A stretch of DNA of 38,180 nucleotides from Methylococcaceae bacterium (GTDB taxonomy: Bacteria; Pseudomonadota; Gammaproteobacteria; Methylococcales; Methylococcaceae). Below, one piece after another: positions 7,847 to 16,500 of this stretch. Where the stretch lies: NCBI GenBank assembly GCA_004299145.1, contig SCQD01000217.1:1-38180 (forward strand), given 5' to 3'. Numbering within the stretch: position 1 is the first letter of the stretch; each line of letters opens with the position of its first letter. The notes below the pieces were generated by a model. It ran no database searches. It saw nothing but the letters and a program-made list of their open reading frames with translations, and was not told where the DNA came from. The position numbers and the translations under genes were made by a program.

Positions 7847-8161
7847 CTAATGTTTCGGTTCAGCGGTTCCGGGTGTGGTGGGAGCTGCGGTAGGCGCACT
7901 TCTCACCATCAATTTATCCTTGTTTTTCCCGATGGTTGCTTTACCAATTCCCTTTACCCGTTCCAAATCGTCCACCGATTTGAACGGGCCGTGTGCATCC
8001 CTGTCTTTAACGATGGTTTCAGCTTTCGCTTTGCCGACACCAACCATGGCCGCCGCCAACTGATCAGCGGTTGCCGTGTTGATGTCCAGGGGCTCCGCCC
8101 AGGCCCACAGGGGCAACAAAGCTAAAAACAACACCGCCAAACCACGCGTAAACACTTTCAT
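7847..8161 (-). CDS. ComEA-like helix-hairpin-helix protein
   Basis: This 104-residue protein has a signal peptide (MKVFTRGLAVLFLALLPLWAWA) followed by a ComEA-type DNA-binding domain. The two helix-hairpin-helix motifs read LDINTATADQLAAAMVGVGKAKAETIV and FKSVDDLERVKGIGKATI, with the GVGKAKA and GIGKATI hairpins. A Pro/Thr-rich tail ends the protein. Small exported proteins of this kind are common in Proteobacteria and are thought to bind DNA in the periplasm, in some species for natural transformation. GGAG 8 nt before the ATG supports the start, and a strong terminator follows. No other competence gene is present here. Confidence 0.88.
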   Translation of the reverse strand: MKVFTRGLAVLFLALLPLWAWAEPLDINTATADQLAAAMVGVGKAKAETIVKDRDAHGPFKSVDDLERVKGIGKATIGKNKDKLMVRSAPTAAPTTPGTAEPKH

Positions 8162-8270
8162 GGATCTGTCTCCTTATGGTTAATGTTTTGAAACAGCCGC
8201 CATTAATGACAGCCAGGAAAGCCTAACCCAAATTCACGATAAATTTAAGCATCCACCATAAGGTAGCCGC

Positions 8271-8307
8271 AAAAAAAAACCGTCCGGGCCGGAAGCCTGG
8301 ACGGTTT
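8271..8307 (-). terminator. Rho-independent terminator after brnA
   Basis: Leftward, an AAACCGTCC arm pairs across a ttcc loop with GGACGGTTT (8279-8306 hairpin) and runs into nine T residues (A run at 8271-8279). It lies about 110 nt past the brnA stop. Confidence 0.8.
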
Positions 8308-8319
8308 AGGTGCATGGCA

Positions 8320-8402
8320 AGCGCCCCTGGGAGCGCGGGCAGCCTGCCCATTCGGAGGTACAAACGCCAGTGACGGGGTTCAAACCCCGTCCCGCTCCGA
8401 AG
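8320..8402. repeat. Cluster of palindromic REP-like sequences
   Basis: Three nested palindromes are packed between brnA and its terminator: gggca-gcc-tgccc, cggag...ctccg, and gacgggg-ttcaaa-ccccgtc. The last looks superficially like a tRNA T-arm but has a 6-nt loop and no anticodon arm. They resemble intergenic palindromic repeats of proteobacterial genomes. Confidence 0.6.
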
Positions 8403-8416
8403 TTCAGGTTTAGCGA

Positions 8417-8725
8417 TTAAACCGATGCGTGCGTTTTGATCCACTCCTTCAAGGCTTCATCCATGCGAATCTGCCAACCTTGACCTTGTGCGCGGAAATA
8501 GCGGAGTACCTCCGGCGAAAAGCGCACGTTCACCGGTTCCTTGTCTGATCGGCGCGCGCGGTGCAAGGCGGCGAGCGTCGCTTTCACGCCGCCGCCCGGT
8601 GTTATTACGGCACGGCTCCAGTCTACCGTGTCATCGTCACCGGGTTCGGCGGCTGCCATTGCTGCGGCCATGTCATCGGGGCTGAATGGCGGCAAAGTAG
8701 CGTTGCATTTGATATTTGTTGGCAT
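8417..8725 (-). CDS. brnA: BrnA-like antitoxin
   Basis: From ATG 8725 the product is 102 residues. The C-terminal part (VNVRFSPEVLRYFRAQGQGWQ, IRMDEALKEWIKTHA) is the BrnA-type DNA-binding region, a ribbon-helix-helix-like module with the typical GxGWQxRMxEAL pattern. An acidic middle section (EPGDDDTVDWSRA) would contact the toxin. The start is uncertain: an ATG at 8671 lies one base after the brnT stop and would give 84 residues, whereas the ATG at 8725 overlaps brnT by 53 nt but matches the usual BrnA N-terminus better. The gene is followed by palindromic repeats and a terminator. Confidence 0.75.
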   Translation of the reverse strand: MPTNIKCNATLPPFSPDDMAAAMAAAEPGDDDTVDWSRAVITPGGGVKATLAALHRARRSDKEPVNVRFSPEVLRYFRAQGQGWQIRMDEALKEWIKTHASV

Positions 8726-8885
8726 AGCGGCACGAAATGATGTGGGCGGCATTCCGCCGCTCCGTCCAGACCAGAAAAACGACCCGTTTACGCCACCAGG
8801 CGAGGCTTTGCAAGCGTTGTTCGCCGTAGCTAACGCGGTTTTTTGCGTGTTGCGTCTTATCGAAATAAAACTTCCCATCAATCAT
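8673..8885 (-). pseudogene. brnT: Shortened BrnT-like toxin, probably degenerate
   Basis: The 70-residue frame starts MIDGKFYFDKTQHAKN and ends with RKRVVFLVWTERRN and AAHIISCRYANKYQMQRYF, the C-terminal half of BrnT RNases (strand, R-I-I-S-x-R-x-A-x-x-x-E-x-x-x-Y). BrnT toxins are usually about 90 residues. The part between the opening F-x-x-D-x-x-K-x-x-x-N helix and the YGEQRLQSLAW strand is missing, so the KHG-containing helix and following strand are lost in frame. The catalytic core is therefore probably incomplete. Its start lies only 12 nt past the T run of the preceding RTX terminator, leaving little space for a promoter. Confidence 0.65.
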
Positions 8886-8896
8886 CCTGTCGACGC

Positions 8897-8932
8897 AAAA
8901 AAAATCGCCCAGACCGGGTGGTCTGGGCGATT
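8897..8932 (-). terminator. Rho-independent terminator of RTX gene 1
   Basis: A 12-bp stem (8904-8915 with 8920-8931, atcgcccagacc/ggtctgggcgat) with a gggt loop is followed leftward by eight T residues. It lies about 170 nt past the stop of the 1294-aa gene and 12 nt before the brnT start. Confidence 0.88.
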
Positions 8933-9017
8933 CAGTGGTTCCCTCATTGCCAGGTTCCTGTTTTGGGAGAGTTTCCGACGCAACAGGAATAACCCAGGCA
9001 TTTTTAAAATGCGGCTC

Positions 9018-9071
9018 GGGAAGCTCCAGCTTCCCTGACCTGGTTCCCAACCCGGAGGTTGGGAACCAGGT
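9018..9071. repeat. Two adjacent perfect palindromes 3' of RTX gene 1
   Basis: Two hairpins sit side by side: gggaagct-cc-agcttccc (9018-9035, 8-bp stem) and a 15-bp perfect stem acctggttcccaacc with loop cgga (9038-9071). They look like mobile intergenic palindromes and could stabilise the 3' end of the RTX mRNA. Confidence 0.75.
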
Positions 9072-9098
9072 CGGCCGCCCCTACCCCGTTGCAGTCGA

Positions 9099-12000
9099 CT
9101 AGCCGATGTTGTCGCTGATTTGCTGCTCCGTGACACCGACGATGGTTATCGAGTCGCCGCTGCCCAGATCGACAATAACGTTTCCACCATTCTGGGTGGT
9201 GTCGTAGGTATCGCTGTTCGGTATGTCGATGTAGTCCTGGGTGCCGCCGGTCACGTCGAAGCCCTGGATTACATCGTCACCCGAGACACCGGACACCTGG
9301 ATGGTGTCCTTGGTATCGTCGCCGCCGACGTTGATGGTGTCGTTGCCGGCACCGCCGTTGACGGTATCGGCGCCGGCGCCGCCGGCAACGGTATCGTTGC
9401 CGGCATCGCCGGTGACGGAGTCATTACCCGTACCGCCGCTAACGCTGTCGTTGCCGTCGCCGGAAGTCACCGTATCGTTGCCGACGTCGCCCGTGACCGT
9501 GTCGTTACCCGTGCCGGCCGTGACGCTGTCGTTGCCGGTGCCGGCCGCGACGGTGTCATTGCCGGTGCCGGCATTGACGCGGTCATTGCCGTCGCCTGCT
9601 GCAACGGTGTCGTTGCCGGTGCCGCTGGTGACGGCGTCGTTACCCGCGCCACCACCCACCGTATCGTTGCCGGTCGCGCCCGTGACGGAGTCGTTGCCGT
9701 CACCGCCGCTCAGGCTGTCGCCGACGGCGTCGGTGCCGCCGGTTACGGTATCGCTGCCGGCGCCGCCGAACAGCGAGTCACGGCCGGTACCGCCGCTGAT
9801 GGTGTCGTTGCCGGCTGCACCCGAAACCGAGTCGTTGCCGGTGCCGCCGCTCAGGCTGTCGCCTACGGTATCGTTGGCGCTGCCGCCGGTGATGGTGTCG
9901 TTGCCGTCACCGCCGAACAGCGAATCACGGCCGGTGCTGCCGGAAAGGGTGTCGTTGCCGGTCGCGCCGGTGACGGAGTCGTTGCCGGTACCGCCGTCCA
10001 GGCTGTCGCCGACGGCGTCGGTGCCGCCGGTAATGGTGTCGCCGCCAGCGCCGCCGAACAGCGAGTCACGGCCCGTTCCACCGGTAATGGTGTCGTTGCC
10101 CGCTGCGCCGGTGACGGAATCGTTGCCGGTGCCACCTTCCAGGTCGTCGCCGACGGTATCGTTGGCGCTGCCGCCGGTGATGGTATCCGCTCCGTCGCCG
10201 CCAAACAGCGAGTCGCGGCCCGTGCCGCCCGAAAGCGTGTCGTTGCCGGTTGCGCCGGTGACGGAGTCGTTGCCGGTGCCGCCGTCCAGGCTGTCGCCGA
10301 CGGCGTCGGTGCCGCCGGTGATGGTGTCGGCGCCGTCGCCGCCGAACAGCGAGTCACGGCCTGTTCCACCGGTAATGGTGTCGTTGCCGGCCGCGCCGGT
10401 GACGGAGTCGTTGCCGGCGCCGCCTTCCAGGTCGTCGCCGACGGTATCGTTGGCGCTGCCACCGGTGATGGTATCGCTGCCATCACCGCCGAACAGGGAG
10501 TCTCGGCCCACGTCGCCGGTGATGGTGTCGTTGCCGGTTGCGCCGGTGACGGAGTCGTTGCCGGTGCCACCGTCCAGGCTGTCGCCGACGGCGTCGGTGC
10601 CGCCGGTGATGGTGTCGCCACCGTCGCCGCCGAACAGCGAGTCACGGCCGGTGCCGCCGCTGATGGTGTCGTTGCCGGCCGCGCCGGTCACCGAGTCGTT
10701 GCCGTCGCCGCCGTCCAGGTCGTCGCCGACGGTATCGTTGGCGTTGCCGCCGGTGATGGTGTCGGCGCCGTCGCCGCCGAACAGATCGTCACGGCCCACG
10801 CCGCCGCTGATGGTGTCGTTGCCGGTGGCGCCGGTGACGGAGTCGTTGCCTTCGCCGCCGTCCAGGTTGTCGCCGATGGCGTCGGTGCCGCCGCTCAGCG
10901 TGTCGTCGCCGGTATCGCCGAACAGCGAGTCGCGGCCTGTGCCGCCGGAAATGCTGTCGCCGCCGATGCCGCCGGAGACCGAGTCGTTGCCTTCGCCGCC
11001 GTCCAGCGTGTCGCTGTTGTCCGTCGTGCCGACCTCGGTTATCACGTCGGCGGTTTCACCGTAGATGACGTCGTCCCCCGTGCCGCCGTCGACGCTGTCG
11101 GCGCCCGAGCCGCCGTAAGCGGAGTCGTCGCCGTCGCCTGCGGCGATGGTGTCGGCGTTTTCGCCGACCACCGTATCGGTGCCGTCGTCGCCGAACAGCG
11201 AGTCGCGGCCGGTGCCGCCGTCCAAAGTATCCGAGCCGGTGCCGCCGTCGGCGCTGTCGTCGCCCGTGCCGCCGAGCACTTCGTCGGCATCGGCGCCGCC
11301 GTCCATGACGTCGTTGCCGTCGCCGCCATCCAGCGAGTCGAGGCCTTCGCCGCCGTCAGCGGTGTCGCCGCCTTCGCCGCCGTCGAACCAGTCGAAGCCC
11401 TGGCCCAGTATCGCTTTATCGTCACCGGCGCCGAACCAGGCCTTGTCGTTGCCTTCATCGCCATCCGACGTGAAATCCCACTCGAACGGCGTCGTGTCGG
11501 TCGAACGGTCGAATTCTTCTTCGTAGGGGAGGTCGGTCCAGGCGATATCATCGAAGCGGAAATTCTTCATTTCCACCTTGTCCCAGATATCGTTCCCCAG
11601 TTCATCCCAGTTGACGTAGTCGATATCCAGTTTCTGATAGGAAGTCGGATCGAACTCCGTCCATTCGGCTTTGCCCCAATCGACGGCGTGCCACTGGTCA
11701 GGCGCGGTGCCGAATTCGTCGAATTCGACGTTGCCCCAATCTACGGCTTGCCACTGGGTAGCGTCTTTGAAGTCGGTGAAATCCAGATAACCCCAGTCGA
11801 CCGCCTGCCATTGGTCGGGCGTGTCGCCAAAGTCGTTGAAGTCGACGTAACCCCAGTCGACGTCCTGGTACTGGGTGGGATCGGTATTGAAGTCGGTAAA
11901 GTCGACGTAGCCCCAGTCGACTTTTTGATACTGGGTGGGATCGACAAAATCGGTAAAGTCGACCTTATCCCAACTGATATCGTCGTACTGCGTAAGATCG

Positions 12001-12983
12001 CTGCCAAAGTCGGCAAAATCCACGTGACCCCAGTCGACTTTCTGATACTGGGTGGGGTCGGTAAAGTCGGTGAAATCGACTTTGTCCCAACTGATGTCGT
12101 CGTACTGCGTGGGGTCGTTGCTGAAATCGGCAAAATCCACGTGGCCCCAGTCGACTTTCTGATACTGGGTGGGATCGGTAAAGTCGGTGAAATCGACCTT
12201 GTCCCAACTGATGTCGTCGTACTGCGTGGGGTCGCTGTTGAAATCGGCAAAGTCGACATAACCCCAGTTGACTTCCTGGTACTGGGTGGGGTCGGTGAAA
12301 TCGGTAAAATCGACTTTATCCCAACTGATGTTCTGATATTGCGTGGGATCGTTATTAAAATCAGTAAAATCGACGTAGCCCCAGTTAACTTCCTGGTACT
12401 GGGCCGGGTCGGTGAAGTCGGTAAAATCGACTTTATCCCAGTCGATGGTTTGATATTGCGTGGGGTCGTTATTGAAGTCGGTGAAATTAACCTTTCCCCA
12501 GTCGACATTATCATACTGCGTGGGATCAGTATTAAAGTCGTTAAAATCGACGTGGTCCCAGTCAATATTGTCATACAACGTGGGGTCGGTATTGAAATCA
12601 GTGAAGTTCACCCCGCCCCAATCGACGTTGTCATATAAAGTCGGGTCGGTGTTGAGGGTGTTGTAATCGATAGCCGTCCAGTCGACGGTGTTCCAGTCTG
12701 TGACGTTGTTCGGGTCGATTGAATTAGGGTCGCTCATGGTAGGGTCACTCAAATTTGGATCGGAGGGAGGAGGGCTGTTGGGGTCGAAAGTGGGATCGCT
12801 CATGGTAGTGTCACTCGTGGTTGTGTCGGTAGGTGGAGGGGTATTGTTATTATAGGTGAACGTGGTATTCGTGTCGGTAAGCGTATTATTAGTATTGGTA
12901 TTGTTAAACGTAGTGTTGGTGAATGTGGTATTCGTAGAGGTGAATGTGTTATTGGTAAATGTTTGATTGGTTGGTATGAACAT
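9099..12983 (-). CDS. Large RTX protein 1 with Trp repeats (Asn/Thr head)
   Basis: The 1294-residue product has four parts. Residues 1-95 are an Asn/Thr/Pro-rich low-complexity head. Residues 95-450 hold about 17 units of 19-20 residues, consensus DPTQYQxVDWGxVxFTDFNN. A conserved cap follows (PTSYQKLDIDYVNWDELGNDIW). Residues 520-1220 are RTX calcium-binding nonapeptides (GGxGxDxL) organised in 47- to 49-residue super-repeats that alternate between two types (DAVGDSLDGG... and ANDTVGDDLEGG...). The tail ends VDLGSGDSITIVGVTEQQISDNIG-like, a strand-rich end typical of type I secretion substrates. No Sec signal is visible. It is probably secreted and folded by calcium; the role (surface layer, matrix, adhesion) is inference. 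No exporter genes are nearby. AGAGA before the ATG is a weak ribosome-binding site. Confidence 0.88.
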   Translation of the reverse strand: MFIPTNQTFTNNTFTSTNTTFTNTTFNNTNTNNTLTDTNTTFTYNNNTPPPTDTTTSDTTMSDPTFDPNSPPPSDPNLSDPTMSDPNSIDPNNVTDWNTVDWTAIDYNTLNTDPTLYDNVDWGGVNFTDFNTDPTLYDNIDWDHVDFNDFNTDPTQYDNVDWGKVNFTDFNNDPTQYQTIDWDKVDFTDFTDPAQYQEVNWGYVDFTDFNNDPTQYQNISWDKVDFTDFTDPTQYQEVNWGYVDFADFNSDPTQYDDISWDKVDFTDFTDPTQYQKVDWGHVDFADFSNDPTQYDDISWDKVDFTDFTDPTQYQKVDWGHVDFADFGSDLTQYDDISWDKVDFTDFVDPTQYQKVDWGYVDFTDFNTDPTQYQDVDWGYVDFNDFGDTPDQWQAVDWGYLDFTDFKDATQWQAVDWGNVEFDEFGTAPDQWHAVDWGKAEWTEFDPTSYQKLDIDYVNWDELGNDIWDKVEMKNFRFDDIAWTDLPYEEEFDRSTDTTPFEWDFTSDGDEGNDKAWFGAGDDKAILGQGFDWFDGGEGGDTADGGEGLDSLDGGDGNDVMDGGADADEVLGGTGDDSADGGTGSDTLDGGTGRDSLFGDDGTDTVVGENADTIAAGDGDDSAYGGSGADSVDGGTGDDVIYGETADVITEVGTTDNSDTLDGGEGNDSVSGGIGGDSISGGTGRDSLFGDTGDDTLSGGTDAIGDNLDGGEGNDSVTGATGNDTISGGVGRDDLFGGDGADTITGGNANDTVGDDLDGGDGNDSVTGAAGNDTISGGTGRDSLFGGDGGDTITGGTDAVGDSLDGGTGNDSVTGATGNDTITGDVGRDSLFGGDGSDTITGGSANDTVGDDLEGGAGNDSVTGAAGNDTITGGTGRDSLFGGDGADTITGGTDAVGDSLDGGTGNDSVTGATGNDTLSGGTGRDSLFGGDGADTITGGSANDTVGDDLEGGTGNDSVTGAAGNDTITGGTGRDSLFGGAGGDTITGGTDAVGDSLDGGTGNDSVTGATGNDTLSGSTGRDSLFGGDGNDTITGGSANDTVGDSLSGGTGNDSVSGAAGNDTISGGTGRDSLFGGAGSDTVTGGTDAVGDSLSGGDGNDSVTGATGNDTVGGGAGNDAVTSGTGNDTVAAGDGNDRVNAGTGNDTVAAGTGNDSVTAGTGNDTVTGDVGNDTVTSGDGNDSVSGGTGNDSVTGDAGNDTVAGGAGADTVNGGAGNDTINVGGDDTKDTIQVSGVSGDDVIQGFDVTGGTQDYIDIPNSDTYDTTQNGGNVIVDLGSGDSITIVGVTEQQISDNIG
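9340..11440 (-). repeat. RTX nonapeptide array of gene 1
   Basis: About eight super-repeats of 47-49 codons alternate strictly between A type (DAVGDSL) and B type (ANDTVGDDL), giving a higher-order unit of about 288 bp. The downstream end switches to simple 9-residue units (TGNDTVxAG). Such DNA is prone to recombination and to assembly collapse. Confidence 0.85.
11640..12700 (-). repeat. Trp-repeat array of gene 1 (~17 units of 57-60 bp)
   Basis: Each unit encodes D-P-T-Q-Y-x-x-[VI]-[DNS]-W-[GD]-x-V-[DN]-F-x-D-F. In the middle of the array units alternate between an SWDKVDFTDFT form (19 residues) and a DWGHVDFADFSN form (20 residues), so the DNA repeats as a 117-bp dimer. Confidence 0.9.
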
Positions 12984-13043
12984 GGATTTCTCTCAAAGCT
13001 GGCGGTGCGATAAGGGTGTTCTAACAATAATCGCTGCATACAC

Positions 13044-13077
13044 AAAAAAACGAGAGCCGCTTCACACCCGGTCTCGG
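13044..13077 (-). promoter_or_regulatory. Conserved leader hairpin with T tract upstream of RTX gene 1
   Basis: Leftward, CGAGA pairs with TCTCG (13051-13077 hairpin) and is followed by seven T residues, about 60 nt before the start codon. The same pattern (GTGAAG, CTCTCG, T run, TATG) recurs upstream of RTX gene 2. It could be an attenuator or just a terminator protecting the gene from read-through. Confidence 0.45.
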
Positions 13078-13097
13078 CCCTCAAACCAACCCAGATC

Positions 13098-13354
13098 GTA
13101 ATCGTTCACGCCCCCTGCTTTTTATGCTCTCCCCCAGGGAGAGGGCTAGGGTGAGGGAATTAAATGGTCGCGGCCTTTTATCTCCCCTCACCCCAACCCT
13201 CTCCCGAGAGGAGAGGGAGCCGGAAGTCACTGGTTCCTGGGCGCCATTCGGCGCCGGCAACGCGCTGGAATCTCTCCAGAAGCCTTAGTGATACCGCTTC
13301 GCGGCGGCTTTCCCGGTGGGAGAGGGGGATAAAGGTGGGGGCGTGAACGATTAC
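13098..13354. mobile_element. MITE-like element with 18-bp inverted repeats and 8-bp target duplication
   Basis: An 18-bp perfect terminal inverted repeat, gtaatcgttcacgccccc at 13098-13115 and its complement at 13337-13354, bounds 257 bp. Immediately outside are 8-bp direct repeats cccagatc (13090-13097 and 13355-13362), as expected for a target-site duplication. Inside lie the common proteobacterial repeat motif ccctcaccccaaccctctccc-like halves in inverted orientation. No open reading frame of useful size is present, so it would need a transposase in trans. The family is not recognised. Confidence 0.8.
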
Positions 13355-13504
13355 CCCAGATCCTGGTTACTTATTCCCGGAGCAGGCTTACTGACTTCCG
13401 GCATGCTGGTTCACACCATTTCATTATCCCACACATTTTGCCGGCCCTTGGCCGCTTGGGCCTGACTTGAAGCGCCGGCTGGGCGGTGCGATGGAAATGC
13501 CACA

Positions 13505-13543
13505 AAAATAAAGGGAGCGGACTGTAACGCCCGCTCCCTTTAT
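13505..13543 (-). terminator. Rho-independent terminator of RTX gene 2
   Basis: A GC-rich stem (aagggagcgg at 13511-13520 with its complement ending at 13541) is followed leftward by a T-rich run (TTATTTTTG). The stop codon lies about 20 nt upstream. The stem sequence gggagcgg is also used in the terminator of RTX gene 3. Confidence 0.85.
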
Positions 13544-13561
13544 TTGATGGTTTATGATCGG

Positions 13562-16500
13562 CTAGCCGATGTTGTCGCTGATTTGCAGCTCAGTGACGCC
13601 GAGGATCGTCAATGTGTCGCCACTGCCCAGATCGACCACAACGTTTCCACCCACTTGAGTCGTGTCGACGACGTTTTCACCGTTCGGTATGTCGATGAAG
13701 TCCTGGACTGGACCTTTCACGTCAAACCCCAGGATCTGATCGTCACCTGAAACACCGGAAATCCGAACGACATCTCGTGTATCGTCACCACTGAGGTTGA
13801 TGGTGTCGTTGCCGGCGCCGCCGTCGACGACATCGCCGCCGGTGCCGGCATTAATGCTGTCGTTTCCGGCCGCACCCATGAGGGAATCACTGCCGTCATC
13901 TCCAATGATGGTGTCGTTACCCGCATTGCCTATGATGGTGTCTTCGCCCTTGCCACCGACTAAAGAGTCACCGGCTGTGTCGGTGCCGCCCGTGATCGTA
14001 TCGTCGCCATCACCGCCAAACAAAGAATCGCGACCGGTTCCACCGGTGATGGTGTCGTTGCCGGTTGCGCCGGTGACGGAGTCATTACCCGTACCGCCGT
14101 TCAGGCTGTCGCCGATGCTGTCGGTGCCGCCGGTGACGGTGTCGCCGCCGTCGCCGCCGAACAGCGAATCACGGCCAGTGCCGCCGCTGATGGTGTCGTT
14201 GCCGCCGGCGCCGGTGACGGAGTCATTACCCGCACCGCCGTTCAGGCTGTCGCCGATGCTGTCGGTGCCTCCTGTGACGGTGTCGCCGCCGTCGCCGCCG
14301 AACAGTGAATCACGGCCAGTGCCGCCGCTGATGGTGTCGTTGCCGCCGGCGCCGGTGACGGAGTCATTACCCGCGCCGCCGTTCAGGCTGTCGCCGATGC
14401 TGTCGGTGCCGCCTGTGACGGTGTCGCCGCCGTCGCCGCCGAATAGTGAATCACGGCCAATGCCGCCGCTGATGGTGTCGTTGCCGCCGGCGCCGGTGAC
14501 CGAGTCGTTGCCGCCGTCGCCATTCAGGCTGTCGCCGATGCTGTCGGTGCCGCCTGTGACGGTGTCGCCGCCGTCGCCGCCGAACAGCGAGTCGCGGCCT
14601 GTGCCGCCGGAAATGGTGTCGTTACCGCCGGCGCCGGTGACCGAGTCGTTGCCGCTGCCGCCGTCCAGGCTGTCGCCCACGGTATCGTTGGCGCTGCCGC
14701 CGGTGATGGTATCGCTGCCGGCACCGCCGAACAGCGCATCGCGCCCCACACCACCGCTGATGGTGTCGTTACCGCCGGCGCCGGTGACGGAGTCGTTGCC
14801 GTTGCCGCCATTCAGACTGTCGCCGATGTTGTCGGTGCCGCCGGTGACCGTATCGCCGCCGGCGCCGCCGAACAGCGAGTCGCGGCCCGTGCCTCCGGTA
14901 ATGGTGTCGTTACCGCCTGCGCCGGTGACGGAGTCGTTGCCGTTGCCGCCATTCAGACTGTCGCCGATGTTGTCGGTGCCGCCGGTGACGGTATCGCTGC
15001 CATCGCCGCCGAACAACGAGTCGCGGCCCGTGCCTCCGGCAATGGTGTCGTTGCCGGTTGCGCCGGTGACGGAGTCGTTGCCGGTGCCTCCATCCAGGCT
15101 GTCGCCGATGGCATCGGTGCCGCCAGCCAGCGTGTCGTCGCCGGTATCGCCGAACAGGGAGTCACGGCCGGTGCCGCCGGAAAGGCTGTCGCCGCCGATG
15201 CCGCCGGAAACCGAGTCGTTGCCTGAGCCACCGTCCAGCGTATCGCTATCGTCCGCCGTGCCGACACTGGTGATGACGGCGGTGGTTTCCCCGTAAATGG
15301 TGTCGTTGCCGTCGCCACCCGCCACGCTGTCGGCGCCGGAGCCGCCGCAGTCGTAGTCATCGCCTGCTCCACTGGAAATGGTGTCGGCGTTTTCGCCGGC
15401 CACCGTGTCGGTGCCGTCATCGCCGAACAGCGAGTCGCGGCCCTCGCCACCGTCCAGGGTATCGGAGCCGGTGCCGCCGTCGGCGCTGTCGTCGCCCGTG
15501 CCGCCGCCCAAGCTGTCGGCATCGCCGCCGCCGTCCAGGGTATCGTTGCCGTCGCCGCCGTCCAGCGAGTCCAGCCCGGAACCGCCGTCGGCGCTGTCGC
15601 CGCCGGCGCCGCCGTCGAACCAGTCAAAGCCCTTGCCCAGATTGGCCGTGTCGTCACCCGCGCCAAACAGGGCTTTGTCGTTGCCTTCGTCAGCCGTAAA
15701 GTCCCAGACGATATCGCTGGTATCCGTCGAAAAATCCTGGACTGCGTTGTAGGTAAGGTCATTCCAGGAAATATCCTGGAAGTCGAAATACCCCATGTCC
15801 ACGTTGTCCCAGACATCGTTCCCCAAATCGTTCCAGTTGACGTAATTGACGTCCAATTCCTGATAAGAAGTCGGCTCAAACTCCGTCCACTGGACGACCC
15901 CCCAATCGACGGCGTCCCATTGATCAACATCGGTGCCGAATTCATTAAATTGGACATTACCCCAGTCAATATCCTGATACTGGGTAGGGTCCAGATTGAA
16001 ATCGGTAAAATTGACCAGCCCCCAGTCGATGGCTAGATATTGCGTGGGATCGTTGTTGAAATCCGTGAAGTTGACGTAGCCCCAGTTGATATCCTGATAT
16101 TGGGTGGGGTCGTTGTTAAAATCGGTGAAATCCACCAAGCCCCAGTCGATTGCCTGATATTGCGTGGGGTCGTTATTGAAATCCGTGAAATTGACCAAGC
16201 CCCAATCGATGGTTTGATACTGGGTGGGGTCATTATTGAAATCCGTGAAGTTTACCAAGCCCCAATCGACGGTGTCATACTGCGTGGGATCGGTATTGAA
16301 GTCGGTAAAATCTACCTGCCCCCAGTCGATCGTCTCATACTGCGTGGGATCATTGTTGAAGTCCGTGAAATTCACCTGCCCCCAATCGACGGACTGATAG
16401 AGCGTGGGGTCGTTGTTAAAGTCGGTAAAGTTTACCTGTCCCCAATCCACCGTTTGGTAAAGATTGGGATCGGTATCGAAGTTATTAAAGTCGACCGAGC

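Larger units (their letters stand above)
12984..13561. other. Intergenic region between RTX genes 1 and 2
   Basis: This 578-nt stretch holds, in the leftward direction of transcription, the terminator of RTX gene 2 (13505-13543), an apparently featureless stretch (13363-13504), a MITE-like element (13098-13354) and the leader of RTX gene 1 (12984-13080). No protein gene is seen. Confidence 0.7.

Noticed and set aside
8331-8399. tRNA-like sequence with a ggggttcaaacccc arm
   Set aside because: The loop has six residues, the anticodon and D arms cannot be formed, and the stretch is better explained as packed palindromic repeats.
9120-12638. Very long open frames on the plus strand opposite the RTX genes (also 9241-11064, 13797-15296, 17417-18796)
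   Set aside because: They mirror the Gly/Asp-rich repeats and GC-rich codon usage of the real minus-strand genes; their products are monotonous (VVAGAAGDGVVA or PVPPVMVSLP) with no ribosome-binding sites.
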